This document shows, piece by piece, positions 62,997 through 64,000 of a stretch of DNA of 64,000 nt. Positions within the stretch are counted from its first letter, which is position 1. Each line of letters opens with the position of its first letter. The position numbers and the translations under genes are program-made. The stretch covers positions 1 to 64,000 of the forward strand of contig CAVQRU010000010.1 of assembly GCA_963715285.1 (NCBI GenBank). The letters are read 5' to 3'. This DNA comes from Sva-07 sp963715285 (GTDB taxonomy: Bacteria > Actinomycetota > Acidimicrobiia > Acidimicrobiales > Ilumatobacteraceae). The notes below the pieces were generated by a model. It was given only the letters and a program-made list of their open reading frames with translations. It was not told where the DNA came from and made no database searches.

Positions 62997-64000
62997 TCAG
63001 CGGGCGTGGCGGAAGCCGGCCCGGATCTCCTCGACGAAGAGGTCGGGTTCCTCGAACGCTGCGAAGTGGCCGCCGCGGTCGAGCTGGTTCCAGTGCCGGA
63101 TGTCGGTGTACACGCCGTCGGCCCACCGGCGAGAGGCTGCAGTGAGCTCCGTCTTGAACTGTGAGATCCCGGTGGGGATCGAGACGGTCAGACCGCCCGC
63201 GAAGAACTCGGCGAAGCTCTCCCAGTACAACCGACCCGACGACGCAGCAGCGTTGTTGAGCCAGTAGAACATCACGTTGTCGAGGAGTTCGTCGCGTGAC
63301 ACGGCGTGCTCCGGGTGGCCGTCGTTGTCGGTCCAGGACCAGAACTTCTCGAGCACCCAGCCCGCCTGTCCGCTCGGCGAGTCGGCGAGGCCGTATCCGA
63401 GCGTCTGGGGGCGGGTCGACTGTTGTTTGGAGTAGCCGGACTCGTGCACGTCGTACGACTGGAATCGGCCGAGGAATTCCATCTCCTCCTCGGTGACGTC
63501 GCCGAGCTGGTCGGGGCTCGGTACGACCACGGGCATGTTCACGTGGATGCCGGCGCAGTGCCCGAGGTTCTGGGCGCCGATCATCGTGGTGATCAACGAA
63601 CCCCAGTCGCCTCCCTGGGCCACGAACCGCTCGTAGCCGAGCCGCACCATCAACTCGTCCCAGGCGGTCGCGATACGACCCGCTCCCCACCCGGGTCGTG
63701 CGGGCTTGGCGCTGAACCCGAAACCCGGCAGCGACGGAGCGACGACGTGGAACGCGTCCGCGGCGTCGCCGCCGTGCGCGACGGGATCGGTGAGTGGTCC
63801 GATCACCTCCATGAACTCGACCGTCGAACCGGGCCAGCCGTGGCTGAGGATCAGCGGAAGCGCTGAGGCCTCGGGCGAGCGGACGTGCAGGAAATGGATG
63901 TCCAACGGTTCGTCGCCACCACCCGACAGCGGCGTGCGGAACTGGGGGAACCGATTCAGCGCAGCCTCACGCGCCCGCCAGTCGTACGACGACACCCAGT
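62997..64000 (-). CDS. Epoxide hydrolase-family alpha/beta hydrolase, 5' end beyond window
   Basis: At least 332 residues of an EHN-domain epoxide hydrolase. The N-terminal lid begins SSYDWRAREAALNRFPQF; the oxyanion HGWPGS, nucleophile Asp in GGDWGS and the terminal His in RGGHFAAFEEP are present, with a catalytic acid expected near residue 265. About 45 N-terminal residues are likely missing past base 64000. Such enzymes open epoxides; some are involved in juvenile-hormone or limonene-epoxide type substrates. Gap to the malic enzyme gene is 43 bases. Confidence 0.9.
   Translation of the reverse strand, partial: WVSSYDWRAREAALNRFPQFRTPLSGGGDEPLDIHFLHVRSPEASALPLILSHGWPGSTVEFMEVIGPLTDPVAHGGDAADAFHVVAPSLPGFGFSAKPARPGWGAGRIATAWDELMVRLGYERFVAQGGDWGSLITTMIGAQNLGHCAGIHVNMPVVVPSPDQLGDVTEEEMEFLGRFQSYDVHESGYSKQQSTRPQTLGYGLADSPSGQAGWVLEKFWSWTDNDGHPEHAVSRDELLDNVMFYWLNNAAASSGRLYWESFAEFFAGGLTVSIPTGISQFKTELTAASRRWADGVYTDIRHWNQLDRGGHFAAFEEPDLFVEEIRAGFRHAR

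Overview
The window is high-GC DNA, densely packed, with many GTG starts and many 4-base GTGA/ATGA stop-start overlaps. It looks like an actinobacterial chromosome. The mix of a CruF-type carotenoid operon, an ethylmalonyl-CoA pathway reductase, a Tad pilus cluster, DisA/RadA and TusE/DsrE sulfur-relay genes suggests Acidimicrobiia (Ilumatobacter-like). That placement is inferred from gene content, not from a marker phylogeny.

Layout. 1-7187: end of a PlsY-like gene, then a six-gene leftward carotenoid operon (crtE, crtI, crtB, cruF, crtD-like, glycosyltransferase) in which every junction overlaps. 7277-11354: xseB/xseA, rmuC and a metallophosphoesterase. 11366-14835: two RDD membrane proteins around a small acyl-CoA carboxylase epsilon-like gene and the carboxyltransferase beta subunit. 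14892-21003: a LigC-type ligase, a CopC/CopD protein, a lipoprotein, dnaX and recR. 21369-27291: two thiolases, crotonyl-CoA carboxylase/reductase, a HAD phosphatase and a GH18 protein. 27363-33400: disA, radA and a very large class III cyclase/AAA/TPR protein. 33417-37024: three serine beta-lactamase-fold paralogues, one broken by frameshifts. 37070-43072: DsbA-like protein, LppM-like lipoprotein, clpC, holB and tmk. 43246-45439: a sulfide-type flavoprotein with DsrC/TusE-like and DsrE-like partners. 45513-47136: an iron-uptake pair (cupredoxin lipoprotein and FTR1 permease) behind a DtxR/IdeR-like box. 47253-53688: topA, rsgA, DUF427, DUF952 and an iron-sulfur photolyase. 53685-57932: a STAS protein and a compact Tad pilus operon. 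58074-61199: a selenocysteine tRNA with a ~3 kb island attached. 61277-64000: malic enzyme and an epoxide hydrolase cut by the window edge.

Most notable: (i) a selC tRNA whose last 20 bases recur exactly at 61180-61199, bracketing an ECF sigma/anti-sigma/lipoprotein operon and a VapBC module with no visible integrase; (ii) an acyclic, hydrated and glycosylated carotenoid operon in which a dispersed palindrome seems to have become part of the cruF start region; (iii) at least three families of dispersed hairpins sitting between genes, often overlapping the stop codons of convergent pairs; (iv) candidate operators with clear symmetry: a TetR-like site at ccr, a CsoR/CstR-like site at the sulfur cluster and a DtxR/IdeR-like box at the iron permease.
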